A DNA stretch of 19,302 nucleotides from JANNGC01 sp043758205 (GTDB taxonomy: Bacteria; Verrucomicrobiota; Verrucomicrobiia; Limisphaerales; SIBH01): contig JAYVNY010000171.1 in assembly GCA_043758205.1 (NCBI GenBank), positions 1-19,302 on the forward strand. Reading direction: 5' to 3'. A program made the position numbers and the translations under genes. Numbering within the stretch: position 1 is the first letter of the stretch; each line of letters begins with the position of its first letter. Positions 13,099 through 19,302 of this stretch are shown piece by piece. A model generated the notes under the pieces. That model searched no databases. It was not told where the DNA came from and saw nothing but the letters and a program-made list of their open reading frames with translations.

Positions 13099-14529
13099 CT
13101 AAACCAGAATCTGCTTCACCACATGCCCGCTCACATCGGTGAGGCGGAAGGGGCGGCCATCGAAGGTGTAGGTGAGCTTTTCGTGATCGAGGCCGAGTTG
13201 ATGGAGAACGGTCGCGTGCAGGTCGTGCATGTGAACCTTGTCCTGCACGGCGACATGGCCGAGTTCGTCAGTGGCTCCGAGCGCGAAGCCGGGTTTCACA
13301 CCGCCGCCCGCGAGCCACACGGTGAAGCCGCCGGGATTGTGATCGCGGCCCGTGCCGTTCTTCTCTGCGTAGGGTGTGCGACCGAACTCGCCGCCCCACC
13401 AGACGATGGTGTCTTCGAGCAGGCCGCGCTGCTTCAAGTCCGCGAGCAAGCCGGCCACCGGCTTGTCCACGGCGCGCGCGTGGTCGGCGTGCTTCGGGAG
13501 ATTCGAGTGCTGGTCCCACGCGGGGTTCGCGGTGTTGTCGCCGTAATTGATCTGCACGTAGCGCACGCCGGATTCGCAGAGCCGACGCGCCATCAGGCAT
13601 TGGCGGCCAAAACCATCCGTCGCCTGCTCGTTCACACCGTACATGGCGAGCGTCGCGGGAGATTCCTGCGCGAGGTCGAGCACGCCGGGCGCGTTGTTCT
13701 GCATCCGCCACGCGACTTCGTAGGAATGGATCACGGCCTCGAGTTCCGCATCACCGGGATTGCGCTTCAACTGCTCGGCGTTCATCTCGCGGAACAGTTC
13801 GAACTGCCGGCGGCGCTCGGCGGGCGAGGCGGCGCTGTTGCCGAGGTTGCGGATCAACAACTCGTTCGCCGGCACGCCGGCCTTGCCGATGGCCGTGCCT
13901 TGAAAAACGGGCGGAAGAAAGGCGTGGCCGTAATTGCGCGGCCCGCCGTTGCCCGTCGAGGGCGCGATGCTCACGAAGCCCGGCAGGTTTTCGTTCTCCG
14001 TGCCGAGTCCGTAATTGACCCACGCGCCCATCGAGGGCCGGATGAACGTGGTCGAACCGCAGTGCAGAAACAACGTCGCCGGCCCGTGCGCCACGCCCTC
14101 GGTCTGCATCGAGTGGATGAAGCACAGGTCGTCCACATGCTTCGCCATCTCGGGGAACAGTTCCGACACCCAGCGTCCCGACTGGCCGTGCCGTGTGAAG
14201 GACCAAGGCGATTTGAGCACGCGCTGCGAGGTGCCGCGTGCGCCGGTGTTCGCGATGTTCCGCGCGTCGTCGAAGCCCATCATCTTGCCGTCGTGCTGCG
14301 CGAGTGCGGGCTTGTAATCAAATGTGTCCACCTGGCTCGGTCCGCCCTGCATGAAGATGAAGATGACGCGTTTGGCGCGCGGCTTGAAGTGCGCGGGCTT
14401 CGGCGCGAGGGGATTGGGGTTCGCCGCGAAGGCGCGTTCCGCCGCCATCCCCGCGAGCGCGAGATAACCGAAGCCGCAGGCCACGCTCTTGAGCGCGTGG
14501 CGACGGGTGAAGAGGTTTGGGTTCATCAT
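13099..14529 (-). CDS. DUF1501 family protein, Tat-exported
   Basis: A 476-residue protein. FTRRHALKSVACGFGYLALAG (RR at 9-10) is a twin-arginine signal, so it is exported folded. The body matches DUF1501, a family with a sulfatase/alkaline-phosphatase-like fold: RVIFIFMQGGPSQVDTFDYKP, WVSELFPEMAKHVDDLCFIHSM, then DTIVWWGGEFGRTPYAEKN and a C-terminal HDLHATVLHQLGLDH. Such proteins are very common in planctomycetes and verrucomicrobia and are usually encoded beside DUF1549/DUF1553 cytochromes, as here: that gene ends 42 bases upstream on the same strand. The substrate is unknown; a hydrolase acting on polysaccharide is only a suggestion. Start: ATG 14529, with a second ATG directly after it. 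Confidence 0.9.
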   Translation of the reverse strand: MMNPNLFTRRHALKSVACGFGYLALAGMAAERAFAANPNPLAPKPAHFKPRAKRVIFIFMQGGPSQVDTFDYKPALAQHDGKMMGFDDARNIANTGARGTSQRVLKSPWSFTRHGQSGRWVSELFPEMAKHVDDLCFIHSMQTEGVAHGPATLFLHCGSTTFIRPSMGAWVNYGLGTENENLPGFVSIAPSTGNGGPRNYGHAFLPPVFQGTAIGKAGVPANELLIRNLGNSAASPAERRRQFELFREMNAEQLKRNPGDAELEAVIHSYEVAWRMQNNAPGVLDLAQESPATLAMYGVNEQATDGFGRQCLMARRLCESGVRYVQINYGDNTANPAWDQHSNLPKHADHARAVDKPVAGLLADLKQRGLLEDTIVWWGGEFGRTPYAEKNGTGRDHNPGGFTVWLAGGGVKPGFALGATDELGHVAVQDKVHMHDLHATVLHQLGLDHEKLTYTFDGRPFRLTDVSGHVVKQILV

Positions 14530-14571
14530 GGTTTAACCGGCTTGTTCAATGTTGGACTAATCGCGCGTCAT

Positions 14572-17526
14572 TCACTTCACGTAACGGAAGTCTGCGGAAG
14601 CAAATAGGGTGTGGAAGAGATCCGTCCACGCAGCCACGGGATCGGTTTCCTTACTCAGACATTTTTTCGCCACCACCTTTTCGCCATCCGTCGGTGCGCG
14701 TCCCAGCGCGAGGCGGCAGGCGCGTTGCAACCGTGCCTCATCGTCCGGCAGGTTCTCCGCGAGCAATCGCTTCGCCGCCGCCTGCGCCTGGGTGCGCACG
14801 AAGGGATGATTCATCAGGAACAACGCCTGCGGCGCGACGGTGCTGACATTGCGCACCCCCACGATCATGCTGGGATCGGCGAAGTCGAAGACCTCGAATA
14901 TCTCCGGCAGCGCGTTGCGAAAGGCGGGTGCATAAACGCTGCGACGCGTGTCGGTGTAGTTGAACCCGTAGTCGGCGGCGAGCGTGGCCTTGAACGACGG
15001 CCCCCCGCGCTCACTGCTCAACTGTCCGCTCACCGAGAGCATCGTGTCGCGAAGGCACTCGGCGTCGAGACGGCGGCGACGGAAGGGGGGAAAGTAATCA
15101 GTCATCAGTGAATCAGTATTCAGTGAATTCCTGGACGCGCCTTGGGCAGACTGATTACTGGTTACTGTCTTACTGATTACTTCCGACCCCTGCTGATACG
15201 TCCGCGACAGCATGATCTCGCGCACGAGCTTCTTCACCGACCAGCCTTGCGCGATGAATTGTGATGCGAGGTGATCGAGAAGTTCAGGATGCGACGGCGT
15301 CTCGCCGGTCGTGCCGAAGTTATCCGTGGTGCGCACGAGTCCCGCCCCGAACAGCCAGTGCCAGGTGCGATTGACCATGACGCGCGCGGTGAGCGGGTTC
15401 GACGGGCTGGCGATCCAATCAGCAAACTCACGGCGTCCGCTCTGCTTCTCCGGCACGACGGGCGGTGCGCCGAGCGTCGCAACTCGCAGGAAACCGCGCG
15501 GCACCTGGGCGCCCAGGTTGTGAACGCTGCCGCGGACATGCACGAACGCGTCCTCGATCTTCTCCTCCTCGCGCACGGACATGACGAGCGGGCGCTTGGG
15601 GCCGGACTCGTTCAGTTGCTTTAACTTGGCTTCGAGCGACTTCAATTCGGTGGAAGAATTCACCGTGTCCTTTTTCGCCGGTGACTTCTTCGCGTCTGAG
15701 GTCGCGGTAATTTCCACCGCCTCGACAGGCAAGAATTGCACCGCATCCGCCGTGACGTGGCCCAGCGTGCCTTCGTTCGAGACCAGCGCGGAGCCGAAGC
15801 CGTTGCCCTCGAAGCGAAACTGGCCGAGCGACACGAAACGTCCGTCCAGCACCGGCCCTTCCTGCTGGTTGACGAGGATCGTCGTCTCACCGTCTGCGTG
15901 AAAGACTGTGACCGGCACGTTCGTGGCGCGGCTGGTGCCGTGCTGGTAGGCGAAGCGCACTTCGTAGCGGCCAGCCTTCTTCAAGTCCGGCTGGAAGGTC
16001 AGCGTCTTCTCGCCCTTGCCCTGCAAGTCGTCATGCACATAGCCGTCGCCGATGTAGTGCTTTGAAAACTGCGAATGCTTCCACGCGCCGACGGCTTTCG
16101 CCTGCGCGCTGTCCACGACGAGGCCGGGCAACGCGCTGGCGGCGACGACCGCGGGCTGGAAGTCGCGTCCCGACTTCGGTTCAGAGTTTTTCCCGGCCAG
16201 CACCTTCGCGGCATCCTTCGCCGTTTTGATCTGCGCTTGAAGTGCGACGACCTGCTGCTCGTGCGCGGCAAAAATTGCCTCCTGCTCTGGCTCGACCGGC
16301 AACGGCAGTTCCAGCCAGCCCGAGACGTTCGCGTTCGTGACGGTTCTTGTGCTTCGGAGAATGCCCGCCATCGCGTAGTAATCACGCGTCGGAATGGGAT
16401 CGAACTTGTGATCGTGGCAGCGCGCGCAGCCGATGGTCTGGGCCAGCATGGCTTTGCCGATGGTGTCGAGTTGCTCGTCCACGATGTCCATGCGGAGCTG
16501 CGCCTTGTCCTGCTCCTCGAGGTTGGTGTTGCCGAGCGCGAGGAAGGTGGTGGCGATCATCCGGCGGCGTTTTTCGGCGAGGCTTTTCGAGTCGAGCAAG
16601 TCGCCCGCGATCTGCTCGCGGATGAATTGGTCGTAAGGCAAATCGCTGTTGAACGATTCGATGACGTAGTCGCGATAGCGCCAGGCCTCCTTGAAAATGA
16701 AACCACGCAGCGTGACCGACTCCGCATAGCGCACCACATCCAGCCAGTGGCGTCCCCAACGTTCGCCGAACTGCGGCGCGGTGAGCAGGCGATCCACCAC
16801 GCGCGCGAAGGCTTCGGGCGATTGGTCTTGCACGAAGTCGTCAATTTGTTCCGGCGACGGCGGCAGGCCGAGCAAATCGAAGTAAGCCCGGCGCAACAGC
16901 GTGGCGCGGTCGGCGTCCCCCGCCATCTGTAGCCGCGTCTCGTGAGAGCGCGGCTGACCGGGTTGATTGGCCGCGCTTTCACGAGACGCGGCTACGGATT
17001 CGAGCTTCGCCAAGATGAAGCGGTCAAGGTCCGTGCGCGGCCACGAGGAATCTTTCACGGTCGGCGGCAAAATATTTTTCAAAGGCTGGTAGGCCCAATG
17101 GTTCGTGGTCGGCGCTTTTTGATTCGAGAGTTGTGACTGGAGATTGGTTCTCGGATCGGGCGCACCCATTTTCACCCACTCCGTCAACGTGGCGATTTCC
17201 GCCTCGGCCAGTTTGTTCTTCGGCGGCATCTGCAAGTCCGGGTCGCTCCACGAAATGACTTTGATGAGCAACGACTTCTCCGGCTGGCCCGGCACCAACG
17301 CGGGGCCGCTGTCGCCGCCTTTCGTCAACGCCGCCGCGTGGTCGAGCCGCAAGCCGCCCTTCTGCTTCTTCTCGCCGTGGCATTCGTAGCAGCGCTCGAC
17401 CAGCACCGGACGCACGCGCTTCTCGAAAAATTCCGCGCCCGCCTCCGCTGCACCGAGGCCCAGCCGACTGCCCAGCACACAACTCGTCGTGAGCAGCAGC
17501 CAGGCTTGGCGTGACCAATGGAACAT
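14572..17526 (-). CDS. Planctomycete-type cytochrome with DUF1549 and DUF1553 domains
   Basis: A 984-residue exported protein. Signal peptide about 1-27; PSCyt1 cytochrome domain about 32-122 with heme motif CYECH (46-50) and the axial-ligand-like DLQMPP (98-102). DUF1549 follows (about 160-395; DRATLLRRAYFDLLGLPPSPEQ, FGERWGRHWLDVVRYAES) with a second heme motif CARCH (367-371). A region around 425-445 is coiled-coil-prone; residues about 468-602 look like a golvesin/xanthan-lyase-type beta sandwich; DUF1553 spans about 676-970 (REFADWIASPSNPLTARVMVNRTWHWLFG, RRRLDAECLRDTMLSVSGQL). Usual members are about 750-1000 residues. Three repeat elements sit in linkers: residues about 125-136, 178-200 and 783-811. 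Probably periplasmic and cotranscribed with the DUF1501 gene; the substrate is unknown. Confidence 0.9.
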   Translation of the reverse strand: MFHWSRQAWLLLTTSCVLGSRLGLGAAEAGAEFFEKRVRPVLVERCYECHGEKKQKGGLRLDHAAALTKGGDSGPALVPGQPEKSLLIKVISWSDPDLQMPPKNKLAEAEIATLTEWVKMGAPDPRTNLQSQLSNQKAPTTNHWAYQPLKNILPPTVKDSSWPRTDLDRFILAKLESVAASRESAANQPGQPRSHETRLQMAGDADRATLLRRAYFDLLGLPPSPEQIDDFVQDQSPEAFARVVDRLLTAPQFGERWGRHWLDVVRYAESVTLRGFIFKEAWRYRDYVIESFNSDLPYDQFIREQIAGDLLDSKSLAEKRRRMIATTFLALGNTNLEEQDKAQLRMDIVDEQLDTIGKAMLAQTIGCARCHDHKFDPIPTRDYYAMAGILRSTRTVTNANVSGWLELPLPVEPEQEAIFAAHEQQVVALQAQIKTAKDAAKVLAGKNSEPKSGRDFQPAVVAASALPGLVVDSAQAKAVGAWKHSQFSKHYIGDGYVHDDLQGKGEKTLTFQPDLKKAGRYEVRFAYQHGTSRATNVPVTVFHADGETTILVNQQEGPVLDGRFVSLGQFRFEGNGFGSALVSNEGTLGHVTADAVQFLPVEAVEITATSDAKKSPAKKDTVNSSTELKSLEAKLKQLNESGPKRPLVMSVREEEKIEDAFVHVRGSVHNLGAQVPRGFLRVATLGAPPVVPEKQSGRREFADWIASPSNPLTARVMVNRTWHWLFGAGLVRTTDNFGTTGETPSHPELLDHLASQFIAQGWSVKKLVREIMLSRTYQQGSEVISKTVTSNQSAQGASRNSLNTDSLMTDYFPPFRRRRLDAECLRDTMLSVSGQLSSERGGPSFKATLAADYGFNYTDTRRSVYAPAFRNALPEIFEVFDFADPSMIVGVRNVSTVAPQALFLMNHPFVRTQAQAAAKRLLAENLPDDEARLQRACRLALGRAPTDGEKVVAKKCLSKETDPVAAWTDLFHTLFASADFRYVK
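15094..15180. repeat. Facing heptamer arrays inside the cytochrome gene
   Basis: Left, 15094-15129: GTAATCA, GTCATCA, GTGAATCA, GTATTCA, GTGAATT. Right, 15152-15180: TGATTAC, TGGTTAC, TGTCTTAC, TGATTAC. TGATTAC is the exact reverse complement of GTAATCA, so the arrays face each other around a 22-base spacer. They encode residues about 783-811 (VISKTVTSNQ...SLMTDY), a Ser/Thr-rich loop between the conserved SRTYQQ and RRRLDAE motifs of DUF1553. Confidence 0.85.
16929..16995. repeat. 67-nt near-perfect palindrome in frame in the cytochrome gene
   Basis: Arms 16929-16954 and 16970-16995 are 26 bases each and reverse complements with a single mismatch, around a 15-base loop. The element encodes residues about 178-200 (VAASRESAANQPGQPRSHET...), between the helix DRFILAKLE and DRATLLRRAYFDL, which in relatives known to me are separated by only about ten residues. 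It reads like an inserted repeat that kept the frame open. Confidence 0.85.
17119..17153. repeat. Degenerate heptamer array in the cytochrome gene
   Basis: Five 7-base units: TTGATTC, GAGAGTT, GTGACTG, GAGATTG, GTTCTCG. They share a loose GAGANTG pattern. The array encodes residues about 125-136 (PRTNLQSQLSNQ), the linker between the cytochrome domain and DUF1549. The pattern is weaker than the other arrays and could be partly chance. Confidence 0.45.
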
Positions 17527-17529
17527 GCC

Positions 17530-17939
17530 GAAATCCTACCGAAGCGGCGGCGGGGCGGAAAAGACTTTGTACGCCCGGGCCAGGCACCGGGTGCATCCTA
17601 CATTGTTCTTAAAAACATGGGCGTGGTAGGGCGTCGTCGCTCCGCGCGCGCCGGGCCTGGCCGCGGAGAAACCTTGCGGAACTTGCGGTCGCTTCACCCC
17701 GGCGCGCGCGGAGCGACGACGCCCTACCAAGACAGTGTTCGGACGACCGGAATGCATCGGCGCATGGAAGACCACATCCCTCTGCTCATTGGATTGCGCG
17801 GCACGCCTGATCTCGCGGACATCCGTTCCATCGAACCGACCGGCCGCAGTCTCAGGCCCGAAGGATGGCGCGGAGACTTGAAGGAAGATGAGCGTCGCGA
17901 TCTGTTCGCCCATCTGGGACAGTCGCAGCCATTCACCCG
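17530..17939. other. Intergenic region between divergent genes
   Basis: About 410 bases between the start of the minus-strand cytochrome gene and the plus-strand oxidoreductase. It contains the 17624-17729 inverted repeat and a short palindrome-like GCACCCGGTGC near 17584-17594. Open frames on both strands (17518-17943 plus, 17536-17949 minus) run through the repeat and have no recognisable motif, so I do not call them. No clear promoter was found for either gene. Confidence 0.5.
17624..17729. repeat. Long perfect inverted repeat
   Basis: Arms 17624-17655 and 17698-17729 are perfect 32-base reverse complements around a 42-base loop. The outer part starts TGGTAGGGCGTCGTCGC. A related TAGGGCG palindrome is at 3459-3479. 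No coding gene for mobility lies inside; the size fits a non-autonomous palindromic repeat. Confidence 0.9.
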
Positions 17940-18929
17940 ATGAACCCAATCATGCTTATGAACAAAACCAACCGCCTGCTCATGGCCGTCATGCTCAGTC
18001 TCGTTCCGATGCTCACGCCCGCCGCCGAAATCCGCCTCGGCATCGTCGGTCTCGACACCTCGCACGTCACGGCCTTCACCGAGACGTTGAACAATCCCAA
18101 GGCCAAGGATCATGTGCCCGGCGCGCGCGTGGTCGCGGCTTTCAAAGGCGGCAGCGCGGACATCGAATCGAGCATCAACCGTGTCGAGGGTTACACGAAG
18201 ACCCTCCGCGAAACGCATGGCGTCAAGATTTACGACACCGTCCAGGAAGTCTGCGCCCAAGTGGACGCCGTGCTGATCGAAGCTGTCGATGGCCGCCCGC
18301 ATCTGGAGCAGGCGCGCATCGTCATCGCGGCGAAGAAGCCGCTCTACATTGACAAGCCCGTGGCCGGGACGCTGCGTGACGCGCTGGAAATTTATCGTCT
18401 CGCCGAGGCGGCGGGCGTGCCCATCTTCAGTTCCTCGTCGCTGCGTTTCGGCAAGAACACGCAGTCCGTGCGCGGCGGCAGCATCGGCAAGGTGTCGAGT
18501 GCCGAGACCACCAGCCCGGCGCACCTGGACCCGCATCATCCTGATCTTTTCTGGTACGGCGTCCACGGCTGTGAATCGCTTTTCACGGTCATGGGCACCG
18601 GCTGCGAAACCGTCGAGCGCCGCAAGACTGCCGATGGGAAAATTGAAGTCGTGGGCCAATGGAAGGGCGGCCGGACCGGCACCTTCCGCGAGGACACGAA
18701 ATACGGCGGCAAGGCCGTGGGCGAAAAGGGTGAGGCCCCCGTCGGCCAGTTCGACGGCTACACACCGCTCGTGGTTGAGATCGTGAAGTTCTTCCAAACG
18801 AAGCAGCCGCCGGTGTCCGCCGCCGAGACCATCGAGCTGTTCGCCTTCATGGAAGCGGCGGATGAGAGCAAACGGCAGGAGGGAAAGCCCGTGGCTGTCG
18901 CGGACGTGCTGGCCAAGGCCAAGCGATGA
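17940..18929 (+). CDS. Exported Gfo/Idh/MocA-family oxidoreductase-like protein
   Basis: A 329-residue protein. An N-terminal signal peptide (hydrophobic stretch about 12-28, ending TPAAE) suggests export, unusual for an NAD(P)-dependent family. The Rossmann start is IRLGIVGLDTSHVTAF (31-46), where the usual GxGxxG is replaced by GIVGLDTSH; the family's E/DKP motif is YIDKPVAGT (136-144). The C-terminal half is the alpha/beta dimerisation and substrate domain (HHPDLFWYGVHGCESLFTVMG). Substrate is probably a sugar or sugar acid, unproven. Start options are ATG at 17940, 17952 and 17958; the last gives the most ordinary signal peptide. Its stop overlaps the next start (ATGA). Confidence 0.82.
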   Translation: MNPIMLMNKTNRLLMAVMLSLVPMLTPAAEIRLGIVGLDTSHVTAFTETLNNPKAKDHVPGARVVAAFKGGSADIESSINRVEGYTKTLRETHGVKIYDTVQEVCAQVDAVLIEAVDGRPHLEQARIVIAAKKPLYIDKPVAGTLRDALEIYRLAEAAGVPIFSSSSLRFGKNTQSVRGGSIGKVSSAETTSPAHLDPHHPDLFWYGVHGCESLFTVMGTGCETVERRKTADGKIEVVGQWKGGRTGTFREDTKYGGKAVGEKGEAPVGQFDGYTPLVVEIVKFFQTKQPPVSAAETIELFAFMEAADESKRQEGKPVAVADVLAKAKR

Positions 18930-19302
18930 AAGCGCCGTGCGACGGGCAGCGGAGAATCGGGCGATGCGGTTTTCGTGCCGCCGCCGCCGCGCTGAGCATC
19001 GGCGGCTGCTTGGGGGTTTCTGTCAGTGCCTTCGGTGCGAATGCGATTCTTGAAGAGGGTTACAATCAGTGGAAACAGGCGCTGGGGACAAACCGCGCCA
19101 CTGGAGTTGAAAACATCACGGCGCTGCCCGGCTTCAAAGTGGAACTCATCCGCTCGGCGCAGACCAATGAAGGCTCGTGGGTGGCGATGGCCTTTGATCC
19201 AAAGGGCCGCGTCGTCATCGCGCGCGAGGATCGCGGGCTGTTGCGGATGACGCTCGCGACGAATCGCCCGGCAGTGACGCGGGTCGAGACCATCAACACC
19301 AA
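18926..19302 (+). CDS. PVC-type dehydrogenase-like protein, N-terminal part only
   Basis: A partial gene: 125 codons read open from the ATG at 18926, which overlaps the previous stop (ATGA), to the window edge. A hydrophobic, Ala-rich export signal lies at about residues 15-38. After it, NITALPGFKVELIRSAQTNEGSWVAMAFDPKGRVVIAREDRGLLRMTL resembles the first blades of the beta-propeller in planctomycete/verrucomicrobial membrane-bound dehydrogenases (typically a propeller, often with HEAT repeats and a C-terminal cytochrome domain). The C-terminal parts lie outside the window. Coupling to the exported Gfo/Idh/MocA-like gene suggests a shared oxidation pathway. Confidence 0.75.
   Translation, partial: MKAPCDGQRRIGRCGFRAAAAALSIGGCLGVSVSAFGANAILEEGYNQWKQALGTNRATGVENITALPGFKVELIRSAQTNEGSWVAMAFDPKGRVVIAREDRGLLRMTLATNRPAVTRVETINT

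Noticed and set aside
13006..14607. A 533-codon plus-strand frame across the DUF1501 gene
   Set aside because: It lies opposite a clear DUF1501 gene with a Tat signal and conserved motifs. Its composition is that of a mirror frame.
17518..17943. Open frames on both strands through the intergenic inverted repeat
   Set aside because: Each reads through the 32-base inverted repeat and has no domain or signal; openness is explained by GC-rich repeat sequence.
1..19302. tRNA, rRNA, CRISPR array, prophage or insertion-sequence genes
   Set aside because: I looked for tRNA-like folds, regularly spaced direct repeats of 25-40 bases, and transposase or integrase motifs and saw none.

Overview
The window looks like chromosomal DNA of a GC-rich member of the Planctomycetes-Verrucomicrobia-Chlamydiae group, most likely a verrucomicrobium of the Pedosphaera/Limisphaera kind. 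Reasons: a DUF1501 + DUF1549/DUF1553 (planctomycete-type cytochrome) gene pair, an exported Gfo/Idh/MocA-like protein followed by a PVC-type dehydrogenase start, weak or absent Shine-Dalgarno sequences before many genes, and many small palindromic and 7-bp-period repeats. The phylum is an inference from gene content and has not been checked by any search.

Layout. 1-252: palindromic repeat cluster. 253-2056: an exported ConA-like protein with an extra sensor-like C-terminus, then a GNAT-like protein with a C-terminal membrane anchor. 2061-2945 (minus): a two-domain CbiX-type chelatase. 2946-3480: no clear protein gene, but a candidate structured RNA ending in a convincing Rho-independent terminator (3417-3447). 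3580-3972 (minus): small conserved-looking helical protein. 3973-4506: gene-poor, with two operator-like palindromes just before the next gene.

4507-12939 is one long plus-strand respiratory cluster: blue-copper-like protein, ctaA, ctaB, ctaD, ctaE, ctaF, two small membrane proteins, ctaC, SCO and DUF420. It holds the core subunits of an aa3-type cytochrome c oxidase together with its heme A synthesis (CtaB makes heme O, CtaA converts it to heme A) and copper-delivery (SCO) factors. Several genes overlap by 1-4 bases, which fits translational coupling. Subunit I has all metal ligands and an intact D proton channel, but the K-channel lysine is replaced by isoleucine. Subunit II has Gln where most homologues have the Glu that binds Mg/Mn. 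Subunit III carries a soluble insertion of about 130 residues.

12939-19302: a convergent inverted repeat separates the oxidase cluster from a minus-strand pair (DUF1501 protein and a 984-residue DUF1549/DUF1553 cytochrome). After a long perfect inverted repeat comes a plus-strand exported Gfo/Idh/MocA-like protein, overlapped by the start of a dehydrogenase-like gene that runs off the window.

The most unusual feature is the repeat load inside reading frames. Arrays of 7-bp units with different sequences but the same period lie in the cbiX gene, in a small oxidase-cluster gene (where one supplies part of a signal peptide), and in the 984-residue cytochrome gene. That last gene also carries a 67-nt near-perfect palindrome in frame in a linker. 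Together these suggest that short mobile or slippage-made repeats are tolerated as protein linkers in this genome.
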